Source: an uncultured Pirellula sp. (lineage in GTDB: Bacteria > Planctomycetota > Planctomycetia > Pirellulales > Pirellulaceae). Taken from it: DNA of 64,000 bases. The translations under genes and the position numbers were made by a program. Position 1 is the stretch's first letter; each line of letters begins with the position of its first letter. The stretch covers positions 62,001-126,000 of the forward strand of contig CAITIE010000153.1 in the NCBI GenBank assembly GCA_903892355.1, read 5' to 3'. Below are positions 35,248-43,981 of this stretch, piece after piece. The notes under the pieces were generated by a model. It made no database searches. It was given only the letters and a program-made list of their open reading frames with translations, and was not told the origin of the DNA.

Positions 35248-36699
35248 GTGCAAACGATCAAAACCGCAGTCGTCGTCGTTTTGTTGCTCTTCGTTCTATA
35301 CGGCGGTTACGTCGCCTTGAATGGAGAAAACACAGAACTGCAAACATCGCTGGTGAATTTGGTCAGCCCCGATGAACTCGTGGCCGACGTCTCCGGTCCC
35401 GCCGGTTTCCAACCTGCTGTTGGTTCGGCATCGAATGCTCCGAATGCAGATCCATTCGCGAAATTCGCGTCGACGCCACTGCCCACATTCTCTCCGCCGT
35501 CGCCTCCGCCGATCGCGAACCCGGCCGTCGCTAGCGGGGACAACTCCGCCGAACTCGCTTCGCCCCCAACGATTCCCGCGATCCCCAGTTCCGGTCCACC
35601 AACCATCCCCTCCCTTCCAAATCTATCCAGTCCATCGTCGTTACTGCCGACACTGGCGCCATCCTTGCGAGGCAACGACGCTTCTGCGAACGTCGAGGCT
35701 CCCAGGACGAACCCCGTCGATAAAGAGCAAGGAAGCAAAGAGGCACCTGGCTTTGGGTTGGCCGTTCCCAACGCACCAGCCCTACCGACCAACACTCCGC
35801 TTGCAAACTCTGCAACCACGGCATCGAACGAATTAGGGTTGCTGCCCAAAACCATCAACGGTTCGAATCCACCAGCCATCCCCCCCTTGGACCTGCCCAC
35901 ATTGCACGGTGGCGCAGATAATTTGAAGGATGCGACCACGGAACGAAGTTTGGAATCGACCACGTCCACGGAGCCTTCCATTCCATCGACAGCTATGGGC
36001 AAGTCATATGAGAATGCGAAACAATTGGCGATGGACCAAGCCGACGAAGGGAAATTACGAGAGGCTTTGGCAACGCTCTCAGTTTTCTACAACGCAGCGG
36101 AATTGACCACCGACCAGCGTAACGACCTATTAGATATGCTCGACGCCCTCGCGCGAGAAGTCATCTACTCCCAACGGCACTTGATGGAGTTCCCGTACGT
36201 CATCGCTCCCAACGAGACCATGGAACAAGTAGCCAAACGCTACAATGTTCCGAAGGAAATCTTGGCTCGCATCAACGGACTCGACCCTGAAAGCGAACCG
36301 GCAGCAGGGGCGAAACTAAAAATCGTTCAAGGTCCATTCCGAGCCGAAATCGATTTGACCCGAAGCGAGGTGACCTTGTTCGCAGACGATCTCTATGCGG
36401 GTCGTTACCCTGCGACGTTCGGGACCGAACCGCAGCCCAAGCCTGGGATCTACCAAGTCCTCGACAAGCAGCGCAAAAGGAATTACTACAGCAGCAATGG
36501 CGTCCAAATATCATCCGATGATCCGAAGAACCCTTACGGTGGCTACTGGATTGATTTAGGTCAAGATCTCTGCATCCATGGTTCCGCCGAGCTGGACGTA
36601 GGCGCCAATAATCTTGGCTGTATCAGCTTATCTCCGCTGGATGCCAACGATGTTTTTGGTATGCTCGGACGCGGTTCACAGGTGACTATTCGAAAGTAG
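35248..36699 (+). CDS. LysM and L,D-transpeptidase (YkuD) domain protein
   Basis: The 483-residue protein has an N-terminal membrane anchor (AVVVVLLLFVLYGGYVAL), about 200 residues rich in Pro, Ser, Ala and Asn, a LysM module (YVIAPNETMEQVAKRYNVP) and a C-terminal YkuD domain with H444 and catalytic C458 (NLGCISL). Such enzymes form 3-3 peptidoglycan cross-links or attach proteins to the wall. The usual Arg two residues after the catalytic Cys (GCIR) is Ser here. The GTG start at 35248 has AGGAGG 6 nt upstream. Confidence 0.88.
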   Translation: MQTIKTAVVVVLLLFVLYGGYVALNGENTELQTSLVNLVSPDELVADVSGPAGFQPAVGSASNAPNADPFAKFASTPLPTFSPPSPPPIANPAVASGDNSAELASPPTIPAIPSSGPPTIPSLPNLSSPSSLLPTLAPSLRGNDASANVEAPRTNPVDKEQGSKEAPGFGLAVPNAPALPTNTPLANSATTASNELGLLPKTINGSNPPAIPPLDLPTLHGGADNLKDATTERSLESTTSTEPSIPSTAMGKSYENAKQLAMDQADEGKLREALATLSVFYNAAELTTDQRNDLLDMLDALAREVIYSQRHLMEFPYVIAPNETMEQVAKRYNVPKEILARINGLDPESEPAAGAKLKIVQGPFRAEIDLTRSEVTLFADDLYAGRYPATFGTEPQPKPGIYQVLDKQRKRNYYSSNGVQISSDDPKNPYGGYWIDLGQDLCIHGSAELDVGANNLGCISLSPLDANDVFGMLGRGSQVTIRK

Positions 36700-36706
36700 G
36701 TCACTC

Positions 36707-36748
36707 CTCCGACTCCGATCCTCCGAATTCGATCCTCCGACTCCGATC
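36707..36748 (+). repeat. 14-bp tandem repeat, three copies, upstream of pyrE
   Basis: CTCCGACTCCGATC (36707), CTCCGAATTCGATC (36721) and CTCCGACTCCGATC (36735) are adjacent. The array lies between the transpeptidase stop and the TTG start of pyrE, ending 20 bp before it. Confidence 0.94.
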
Positions 36749-36768
36749 CAGCGGACACGCGATATATC

Positions 36769-37320
36769 TTGCAATACGACAAAGATCTCCTGAAGTCATT
36801 AGTGCGTGAGCACGCACTGCAGTTCGGTCAATTCACTCTAGCCAGCGGCAAACAAGCATCGTTCTACTTGGACTGCCGCAAAGTCACCCTGCATCCACAA
36901 GGCGCGAACTTGATCGCTGCAGGCATGCTCGACTGGATGACAGGCAATCGCTTTGCTTCGACACCTGACGCGGTTGGAGGTCTAGCCATCGGCGCCGATC
37001 CGATCACCGCATCCATCGTCGTGCTCGCCGGTCAACGGGGACTAGCAACTCGTGGCTTCATGGTACGCAAAGAAGCGAAAACGCATGGCACCGGAAAATT
37101 GGTCGAAGGCCCCGTTACCGCGGGGATGTCCTGCGTCATTGTCGAGGATGTCATCACCAGCGGTGGTAGTGCACTCAAGGCCGTCGAGTCGGCTCGAGAG
37201 TTCGGTATGACGGTACTCGGAGTCCTCGGTGTTATCGACCGCCTCGAAGGTGGCCGAGAAGCGATTGAACAAGCCGGGTTGCCACTTGCGACGCTCCTCA
37301 CCATCAACGACTTTCGTTGA
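36769..37320 (+). CDS. pyrE: Orotate phosphoribosyltransferase
   Basis: The 183-residue enzyme makes orotidine monophosphate in pyrimidine synthesis. The PRPP-binding motif is VIVEDVITSGGSALKAVE; ASGKQASFYLDCRKVTLHP and GGLAIGADPITASI match the family. The start is TTG at 36769; no ATG precedes the conserved region. A 14-bp repeat sits just upstream. Confidence 0.94.
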   Translation: MQYDKDLLKSLVREHALQFGQFTLASGKQASFYLDCRKVTLHPQGANLIAAGMLDWMTGNRFASTPDAVGGLAIGADPITASIVVLAGQRGLATRGFMVRKEAKTHGTGKLVEGPVTAGMSCVIVEDVITSGGSALKAVESAREFGMTVLGVLGVIDRLEGGREAIEQAGLPLATLLTINDFR

Positions 37321-37360
37321 TTCGACAGCGCGGTCGATGCACCATTCGGTAAGAGATGCT

Positions 37361-38833
37361 CTATGCGAGTATCTCCTGCAAAACGTTGGCTCCCTCGACA
37401 CCCGTCAACTTGAAATCCAACCCCTGGAATTTATACCTGAACGCATCGTGCGCAATGCCTAACTGATGAAGCATCGTCGCATGCAGATCGTGAACGGTGC
37501 TTATCTTTTCTGTCGCGGCATATCCAAGTTCATCCGTAGCCCCGTAGACAGTACCGCCACGGATTCCGGCACCCGCAAGCCACATCGACATCGATTTATT
37601 GTGGTGATCGCGTCCAATCGGACCTTTGTTTTGCTGCGACATGGGCGTGCGCCCAAACTCGCCACTCCAAACGATCAAGGTATCTTCGAACATACCCCGC
37701 CGCTTTAAATCCCGAATCAAGGCTGCGCTGGCTTGATCGACCTCCTTCGCTCGGAGCGGCAGTTCTTCGCGAAGTAAGCTGTGATGGTCCCAGTCCCTAT
37801 GGTACAGCTGGATAAAGCGCACGCCTCGCTCTGCCAAGCGTCTTGCCAGAATGCAGTTGCTGGCAAACGTGCCATCTCCAGGCTGACAACCATAAAGGTC
37901 CAATGTTTCTTGCGACTCGTCGCTCGCATCCATCAACTCCGGAACGCTCGATTGCATCTGAAACGCCAACTCAAATTGCGCGATTCGCGTCGCGATTTCC
38001 GGGTCATGCATGATTGCATCCTGCTGGCGATTGAGCGCATTGATCGCATCGACGTCCGCCCCCTGCTGCTCGCGACTGATCCCAGGTGGATTGCCGAGAT
38101 AGAGAACCGCGTCTCCCTTGCCTCGCAACTGGACACCTTGATGCCGACTGGGCAGGAATCCACTGCTCCACTGTCGAGCCGCAATCGGTTGCGGGCTCCT
38201 CCCTTTTCCTGTTGAAACCAAAACAACGAAACCAGGTAAGTTCTCGGCGATGCTCCCAAGTCCGTAATTCACCCACGCGCCCATACTGGGTCGGCCGGCA
38301 ATCTGAGAACCGGTGTTCATGAACATGTGCGCGGGATCATGATTGATCGCATCGGTCGTCATGGAGCGAACAAGGCAAATATCGTCAAGGACACCACCAA
38401 TGTTAGGGAGCAAGGAGCTGATCTCGGTTCCATTGCTGCCGTATTTCGCGAAAGGAAAAACTGGTCCCAAGCAAAATAGTTTTTCTCCTTGAAGCTGCGC
38501 TAACTGCTGACCTCGAGTGAAACTCTCGGGCATCGGTTCGCCATTCATCTCGGTTAGCTTCGGCTTAGGATCGTAAAGCTCCAAATGAGAGGGTCCACCT
38601 GCCATGGTTAGCCATATCACCCGTTTCGCGCGCTGCGGAAAAGGGAGAGAGTGCAGAACTCCGCGCGATTCAACCTTGGAGTTGCTCGGCAAATCGCCAT
38701 CGGGAATAAGCCCCGCAGACCGCGCTGTTCCTTGATGGAGTAAGTTTGAGAGCGCAGCGATTCCGATGGTGCTTTTTCCGAGCATCCGTCGGCGGCACAA
38801 GAGATTTTTGAGTTGGAGTTGAGTCGTATCCAT
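37361..38833 (-). CDS. DUF1501 family exported protein
   Basis: The 490-residue DUF1501 protein has CRRRMLGKSTIGIAAL as a twin-arginine-like signal. Landmarks are PQRAKRVIWLTMAGGPSHLE, VWSGEFGRTP and GRDHHNKSMSMWLAGAG. It is the downstream partner of the DUF1553 protein 74 bp upstream. The ATG at 38833 was chosen (AGGA about 9 nt upstream); the frame is open to 38896. Confidence 0.91.
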   Translation of the reverse strand: MDTTQLQLKNLLCRRRMLGKSTIGIAALSNLLHQGTARSAGLIPDGDLPSNSKVESRGVLHSLPFPQRAKRVIWLTMAGGPSHLELYDPKPKLTEMNGEPMPESFTRGQQLAQLQGEKLFCLGPVFPFAKYGSNGTEISSLLPNIGGVLDDICLVRSMTTDAINHDPAHMFMNTGSQIAGRPSMGAWVNYGLGSIAENLPGFVVLVSTGKGRSPQPIAARQWSSGFLPSRHQGVQLRGKGDAVLYLGNPPGISREQQGADVDAINALNRQQDAIMHDPEIATRIAQFELAFQMQSSVPELMDASDESQETLDLYGCQPGDGTFASNCILARRLAERGVRFIQLYHRDWDHHSLLREELPLRAKEVDQASAALIRDLKRRGMFEDTLIVWSGEFGRTPMSQQNKGPIGRDHHNKSMSMWLAGAGIRGGTVYGATDELGYAATEKISTVHDLHATMLHQLGIAHDAFRYKFQGLDFKLTGVEGANVLQEILA

Positions 38834-38907
38834 GTGTGGAGTCCTAACGTTTACCAACATACCGCTTCGCAGGAAAGCGGCTTGAGACCCATTCAAGGTT
38901 CGGAGGT

Positions 38908-41604
38908 TTAATTGCGAGTGATTGTTTCATGCAAGCTCAGCAAAACACGGGCGACATGCGTCCAACTCGCCACTTCACTTGGATCCAAATCACTTGGTGG
39001 ACTTGACAATCCAACCGCCAAAAGAGCCTTGGCCGCCAATGGCTCTTGCTCGTAACGCGACCGATGGTAGCGGAGCAAGCTGACCAGCTTGGCCGTTTCC
39101 TCGTCGCGCGGCGAACGCTGCAACACTTGACGCATCATCCAATTCATACGGTGAGAATCTTTTGCCAAATCGCTCCCATCGATTTCCGAAACAGGCCCGA
39201 GATTCGAGGGTTCTCGCATCGCTCGAACCGCTAACGCCCGGGCAGCTTCGACATACGTCGGGTCATTCAGCAACACCAAAGCTTGCTGAGGAATGTTCGA
39301 CCGATTCCTCTCCGCACAACATTCTTCTCGGCTCGGGGCATCAAAGGCCACCATGCTCGGATGTAGAAACGTCCGCTGCCACCATGTGTACAAGCCTCTT
39401 CGGTATTGGTTATCTCCCTCGTCGTGCACATAGGTTCGCATCGGAAAGTTCAAGTTTTCCCAGTAGCCATCCGGTTGGTAAGGCTTCGCGCTGGGACCAC
39501 CGATCCGAGGAACCAAAAGCCCCGAGACCGCCAATGAGTAGTCTCGCACCAATTCCGCATCGATACGAAAAGGGGTTTGCCGGGCGAGCTGCCGGTTGTA
39601 CGGATCGGCTTGCATCAACTCCGGGGCGGCTGTCGAAACCTGACGATACGTCTGACTCATCACTATCAATCGCACCATGTGCTTGATATCCCAGCCTTTG
39701 TCCATGAACTCAAAGGCTAGGAAATCCAACAACTCCGGATTCACCGGCAATTCACCTTGGGCTCCTAAATCATCAAGAACCTTGCTGAGCCCAATCCCGA
39801 AGAATTGCTTCCATAAGCGATTCATGGTGACTCGGGCAGTCAACGGATTGTCTTTCGAGACAATCCATTGCGCCAAATCGAGTCGATTGAGCTCGCGGCC
39901 GTTAACCTCGAGTTGCGGAAGGTAGGACGGAAGAGCAGGCTTCACAACTTCGCCGCTTTCATCCAACCAATTGCCGCGCGGCAAGATACGAACGACCCGC
40001 TTTGTCTTTGCCGACTTCGTGACGATGCACTTAGGAAGCGATCGATAGAAATCCGCTCGTGCCTTTTCCGCCACTTCGAGTGCCGAACGCTCCTCACGAT
40101 AGGGACTAGCCGATCTGTCCCGAAAATACTTTTGGATTTCTTGCGACTGCTGTGGGGATCGTTTTTCAGCTTTCAATGCCGCAACGACTCCCTTAGCGGC
40201 CTTGACCTGTGCGTCGGTTGCTTTGGCATCAGCGAAATTCGCATCACGTGCGAGCTCAGGTAGCACATACCCAGATTCCGATATCTCTTTCTCCCACGTT
40301 TTTTGAGCCGCATCGAGTTCTGGTGCAAGCGATTGAACCTTCTGCTTTGCGGTTGCAACCGCACTATCCAATTCCTGCAAGCGTTCACGCTGCAAGTCGG
40401 TCATCACAGCCATCCCCTCTTCGCGAGGCGCAATGATTCCTTCTTGGATATCCGCAAAGAAAGCTCCTAACGAGTAGAAGTCTCGCATCGTAAACGGATC
40501 GAATTTGTGATCATGGCATTGTGCGCATCCCGTGGTTTGACCCAACCAAACACTCCCGACCGCCCGAACTCGGTCCGCCAACATCCGCGACTCATAATCC
40601 TTTGGCTGAGCACCTCCCTCTTCGGTCGTCAGAAGCAGCCGATTGAACGCGGACCCGACCAAGGCATCTTGATTGCCCAACTCATGATCTGCTGCATCCG
40701 CCTCGAGGTCACCAGCGAGTTGCTCGATGGTAAACCGATCGAAGGACTTGTTCGAGTTGAATGAGCGGATCACGTAATCCCGATAAGGCCAAATGTTCCG
40801 TGGGTTATCGCTGTGATAGCCGATCGTGTCCGCAAATCGCACAACATCCAACCAATGCATCGCCATCCGCTCACCATAGCGTTCATCCCCCAGCAATCGC
40901 TCTACCAAAGCCGAGTATGCATCGGGCGCATCGTCGTGGACGAACGTATCCACTTCCTCTGGAGTCGGAGGCAAACCGATCAAGTCGCTATACAGCCGCC
41001 GGATCAGCGTCCTTCGATCCGCGGTTGGCGATGGGACAAGTCCCGCCTTATTCAATCCTGCCTTATCCAATTGCTTTCGCACCAAGACATCGATACTGTT
41101 GGTATCGATTCTGTTGGTATCTTGAGAGTTATCAGGTCGTACGAACGTCGGAGGCTGTACAGGGACATACGCCCAATGCTTTTGATACTGGGCTCCTTGA
41201 TCGATCCATCGCCGCAGGATCTCTTTCTGCCGAGGGCTGAGTGGTTTGTTCGCCGACGGGGGTGGCATCACGAGGTCCGTGTCTGTCGATTCGACACGAT
41301 GGACCAAAGCGCTTTCGGCCCCGTTGCCAGGTACAAATGCTTCGTGCTGGAGCGATGCTTCACGATCATCCAACCTCAATTCCGCTTGGCGATGGTTGGG
41401 ATCCGGGCCATGGCAGTAGAAGCAATGGTCCGACAAGATCGGCCGAACATCCCGATTGAATTCGATCGAATCTGGTAGCGACGTTGCGTCGACATCCCGA
41501 TTTGAGATGGCGGTTGGTTCTTTAGAAAGACAGGCACCCGCACCGAGAGCTATGGTCGCCCATGCAACCAGACAAGTGAGCACCGGAATTGCTTCAGAGA
41601 TCAT
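38908..41604 (-). CDS. DUF1549/DUF1553 protein with planctomycete cytochrome c domain
   Basis: This 898-residue exported protein has an N-terminal hydrophobic segment (MISEAIPVLTCLVAWATIAL), the heme motif CFYCH, DUF1549 with WLDVVRFADTIGYHS, a second heme motif CAQCHDHKFDP, a helical insertion rich in Ala, Gln and Lys (coiled-coil-like, around LDSAVATAKQKVQSLAPEL), and DUF1553 with NPLTARVTMNRLWKQFFG. Starts at 41604 or 41685 are possible. Two adjacent 15-bp duplications lie in the linker after the cytochrome domain. Function is unproven. Confidence 0.89.
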   Translation of the reverse strand: MISEAIPVLTCLVAWATIALGAGACLSKEPTAISNRDVDATSLPDSIEFNRDVRPILSDHCFYCHGPDPNHRQAELRLDDREASLQHEAFVPGNGAESALVHRVESTDTDLVMPPPSANKPLSPRQKEILRRWIDQGAQYQKHWAYVPVQPPTFVRPDNSQDTNRIDTNSIDVLVRKQLDKAGLNKAGLVPSPTADRRTLIRRLYSDLIGLPPTPEEVDTFVHDDAPDAYSALVERLLGDERYGERMAMHWLDVVRFADTIGYHSDNPRNIWPYRDYVIRSFNSNKSFDRFTIEQLAGDLEADAADHELGNQDALVGSAFNRLLLTTEEGGAQPKDYESRMLADRVRAVGSVWLGQTTGCAQCHDHKFDPFTMRDFYSLGAFFADIQEGIIAPREEGMAVMTDLQRERLQELDSAVATAKQKVQSLAPELDAAQKTWEKEISESGYVLPELARDANFADAKATDAQVKAAKGVVAALKAEKRSPQQSQEIQKYFRDRSASPYREERSALEVAEKARADFYRSLPKCIVTKSAKTKRVVRILPRGNWLDESGEVVKPALPSYLPQLEVNGRELNRLDLAQWIVSKDNPLTARVTMNRLWKQFFGIGLSKVLDDLGAQGELPVNPELLDFLAFEFMDKGWDIKHMVRLIVMSQTYRQVSTAAPELMQADPYNRQLARQTPFRIDAELVRDYSLAVSGLLVPRIGGPSAKPYQPDGYWENLNFPMRTYVHDEGDNQYRRGLYTWWQRTFLHPSMVAFDAPSREECCAERNRSNIPQQALVLLNDPTYVEAARALAVRAMREPSNLGPVSEIDGSDLAKDSHRMNWMMRQVLQRSPRDEETAKLVSLLRYHRSRYEQEPLAAKALLAVGLSSPPSDLDPSEVASWTHVARVLLSLHETITRN
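41041..41118 (-). repeat. Two neighbouring 15-bp tandem duplications in a DUF1553 gene
   Basis: TCCCGCCTTATTCAA/TCCTGCCTTATCCAA at 41041-41070 (one mismatch per few bases) encodes DKAGL-NKAGL. ATCGATACTGTTGGT/ATCGATTCTGTTGGT at 41089-41118 encodes TNRID-TNSID. Both are in frame, 18 bp apart. Confidence 0.9.
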
Positions 41605-41873
41605 GGATGATGGCCATTTCGCAGAAAATCGCACTTCGTTGGTGTACGCGAGTTGGGTTACGAAAGTGCTGCGGTAGGTGGACATCGCATCATTGTGATT
41701 GATCGCGAGGGGAAACGAAAGACAGCCCCGCTCAATCCAGGGGCAAAAGTTCCCTCAGAGGGATCTTCCCCATGGGGCGTTCCCATCAATGGAACCGCCC
41801 CGAAAGAAAGATACGCAACAAATTCGAACGCCATCAGTAGACGAGCACGCCAACGCTAAGAAGACGGGCGCGA

Positions 41874-42356
41874 CTAAGAAACCGACTTGATTTCGATCTG
41901 TCGCGACGTCGGTTTCGGGAGCTTAGGAACCGTAACGTGGAGAACGCCGTTCTTCAGTGCCGCACCAATCCGGTCCACATCGACTTGCTTGGGCAATCGA
42001 ACGCTGCGAGAGAATTTGCCTTGTGGCGTTTCGCCACGGTGCATCACGACCCCATCTCCCAAGGATACAACCCCGCGTGTTCCCACGACATGAAGCCTGT
42101 CCTCGATCACTTCGAGTTTCAAGTTTTCCAGGGCAACGCCAGGGATGTCCACCAACAGATGGTATTCTGCCTCGGACTCGTAGACATCGACACTGGGACG
42201 ATATTGCGACTCGCAGTTACTTTCGCACTCGGATTCATTGCACGATCTAGAAGCACTCCCATTGTTAAAGACCTGGTCGACGATGTTTTCCATCTCCGAT
42301 GCAAAGTCCTGTAACGCTGTCGGCAGCTGACGAATCTGAAAGGGGAACTGTGCCAT
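41874..42356 (-). CDS. Small heat shock protein, Hsp20/alpha-crystallin family
   Basis: The 160-residue ATP-independent chaperone has an alpha-crystallin domain (about residues 50-145): YRPSVDVYESEAEYHLLVDIPGV, LHVVGTRG and the C-terminal ALKNGVLHVTVPKLP, where the A-x-x-x-N-G-V-L motif is diagnostic. ATG 42356 was chosen because GAGG lies 9 nt upstream; ATG 42371 is the alternative. I see no complete CIRCE operator upstream. Confidence 0.93.
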   Translation of the reverse strand: MAQFPFQIRQLPTALQDFASEMENIVDQVFNNGSASRSCNESECESNCESQYRPSVDVYESEAEYHLLVDIPGVALENLKLEVIEDRLHVVGTRGVVSLGDGVVMHRGETPQGKFSRSVRLPKQVDVDRIGAALKNGVLHVTVPKLPKPTSRQIEIKSVS

Positions 42357-42786
42357 AGCGAACAACCTCATTTTGAAAAAAGGTTTGAACCAGCAGGTGC
42401 TCGACAGACGTCTGTCAATGTGACAGCACCATTTTTCGAACGCATCTTTTGAGAAGCAAGTACTGTGCCAAGATCTTTGAACTGTGAATATTCACGGCAG
42501 AAAGCAGCGGGCGCTTGACGCTGAAATCATCGCCGTGCCGTGCGCACCAAAGATGCATGCGAGATGTCGAACGTAACAATCCTAACGATCCCCCCCAAAG
42601 AAGAGTGCTAGCACATTGGGGGAGTTTTTTGGATCTGTATCCGGATTTGCTTTCCCCCTGATTGACACGAATGCATTTCATCCAAACAATGCCCGACTGA
42701 AGGATCACTCGGTGCGGCAGGAGGCCGCTTTTTCTGTCTCCGCGGCAGAAGGCCGCTTTTCTGTCTCCTGAATTGGCGATGCTGCA
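42357..42786. other. Divergent region between hsp20 and the M28 gene
   Basis: No gene is supported. A 10-bp palindrome GTGCTAGCAC lies at 42605-42614. The right end holds two tandem terminator-like hairpins (42714-42768). Confidence 0.45.
42714..42768 (+). repeat. Tandemly duplicated terminator-like hairpin
   Basis: Units of 28 bp (42714-42741) and 27 bp (42742-42768) each hold GCGGC, a 5-nt loop and GCCGC followed by TTTTT or TTTT, then CTGTCTCC. Each alone looks like a weak intrinsic terminator for plus-strand transcription. They lie just upstream of the M28 gene with no plus-strand gene before them. Confidence 0.88.
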
Positions 42787-43968
42787 TTGGTCCAGAAACA
42801 GAAAGCCTTTCAAACCGAACACGTCCGCGTGCCGGCACTCCTTCTTTTCCTTGCCTGTGCAGTTCTAGCCGGTTGTTCAAGTCAAAGCCCAACCGATAGC
42901 GTGCAAGATCGCAAAGGTTCCTCGGGCAAAGGTTCTACGGAATCTATTTCAGGGACTGGCTCCGGCTCAGTAAACGGCTCCGTATCAGGAAACGGCTCCG
43001 GCTCAGGAAACGGCGCTGCTTCTCCCACTCTGACTACCGTGGCCGTGTCAGGCTCTCCGAGCGCGCTCGCAGCAAAATGGGTACCGCCAGCCCCACTCGA
43101 TTCGGCCCGCGCCTTCGGGTACTTACAGCAACTGTGCAAGATCGGGTCGCGGACGACCGGAACCGCAGGAATGATTACGCAGCAGAAACTGCTTCAAGAT
43201 CATTTTGAGAAGCTCGGAGGCAAAGTCGTTTGGCAATCGTTCACCCACAAACATCCCCTCAACAATGGGCCCGTTGAGGTGAAAAACATGATCGTTCAAT
43301 GGCGACCGGAACTCAAAGAAAGGGTGCTTCTCTGCTCGCATTACGATACGCGGCCACTCCCTGATCGCGACCCGAAGAATCCGAAGGGACTGTTCGTAGG
43401 AGCCAACGATGGAGGCAGCAGCACCGCATTGCTCATGGAATTGGGACATGCGATGCCAAATCTGAAAGTAAACGTTGGTGTCGACTTTGTATTTTTTGAT
43501 GCGGAGGAACTGGTTTACACCGCTCCTAATGGAACATCGCTGGGTGATTTTTTCATCGGATCCACCTATTTCGCTCAGAGACTCGTCGACGAGCCATCGG
43601 ATCGGGTCTATCGGTCTGGGATCCTTATGGACATGATCGGGGACAAGGACCTTCAAATCTACTGGGAAGAGGTTGGATTCCAGAATGCGCCGACCGTCGC
43701 ACGCGAAGTATGGGAGATCGCCAAGCAATTGGGGATCAAGGAGTTCGTCCCTAAAGTCGTCCACTCCGTCCGCGATGACCATTTGCCCCTCATCCAAATC
43801 GCTCGTATTCCCGTTATCGATATCATCGATTTCGATTATCCAACGGTGGCGTCAAGGACGCGTAGCTATTGGCATACGATGGCCGACACTCCCGACAAGT
43901 GTTCGGGTGACTCGATCACTAAAGTAGCCACCGTAGTCATGGAATGGCTCAAGCGACAACCCAAGTAA
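42787..43968 (+). CDS. M28 family metallopeptidase / glutaminyl cyclase-like lipoprotein
   Basis: The 393-residue product has a lipoprotein signal (ALLLFLACAVLAGC, lipobox LAGC) then a Gly/Ser/Asn-rich linker. The catalytic domain carries M28-type zinc ligands: SHYDTR, ANDGGSS, DAEEL, MDMIGD and WHTMADTPD. This arrangement, with a single domain and DDHLPL, resembles glutaminyl-peptide cyclotransferase-like enzymes as well as aminopeptidases. The start is TTG at 42787 or GTG at 42829; neither has a good ribosome-binding site. The ABC ATPase gene follows 13 bp downstream. Confidence 0.85.
   Translation: MVQKQKAFQTEHVRVPALLLFLACAVLAGCSSQSPTDSVQDRKGSSGKGSTESISGTGSGSVNGSVSGNGSGSGNGAASPTLTTVAVSGSPSALAAKWVPPAPLDSARAFGYLQQLCKIGSRTTGTAGMITQQKLLQDHFEKLGGKVVWQSFTHKHPLNNGPVEVKNMIVQWRPELKERVLLCSHYDTRPLPDRDPKNPKGLFVGANDGGSSTALLMELGHAMPNLKVNVGVDFVFFDAEELVYTAPNGTSLGDFFIGSTYFAQRLVDEPSDRVYRSGILMDMIGDKDLQIYWEEVGFQNAPTVAREVWEIAKQLGIKEFVPKVVHSVRDDHLPLIQIARIPVIDIIDFDYPTVASRTRSYWHTMADTPDKCSGDSITKVATVVMEWLKRQPK
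42958..43011 (+). repeat. 18-bp tandem repeat in the M28 lipoprotein linker
   Basis: GGCTCCGGCTCAGTAAAC, GGCTCCGTATCAGGAAAC and GGCTCCGGCTCAGGAAAC are adjacent at 42958, 42976 and 42994. In frame they encode GSGSVN, GSVSGN and GSGSGN, a flexible tether after the lipid anchor. Confidence 0.94.
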
Positions 43969-43981
43969 GAGGGCTTGGCGA

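Noticed and set aside
41789-41890. Small basic plus-strand frame MEPPRKKDT...
   Set aside because: It overlaps the hsp20 stop and lacks a ribosome-binding site; short length makes it unsupported.
42605-42614. Possible CIRCE-type operator near hsp20
   Set aside because: Only a GTGCTAGCAC palindrome is present; the two half-sites with a 9-nt spacer are not.
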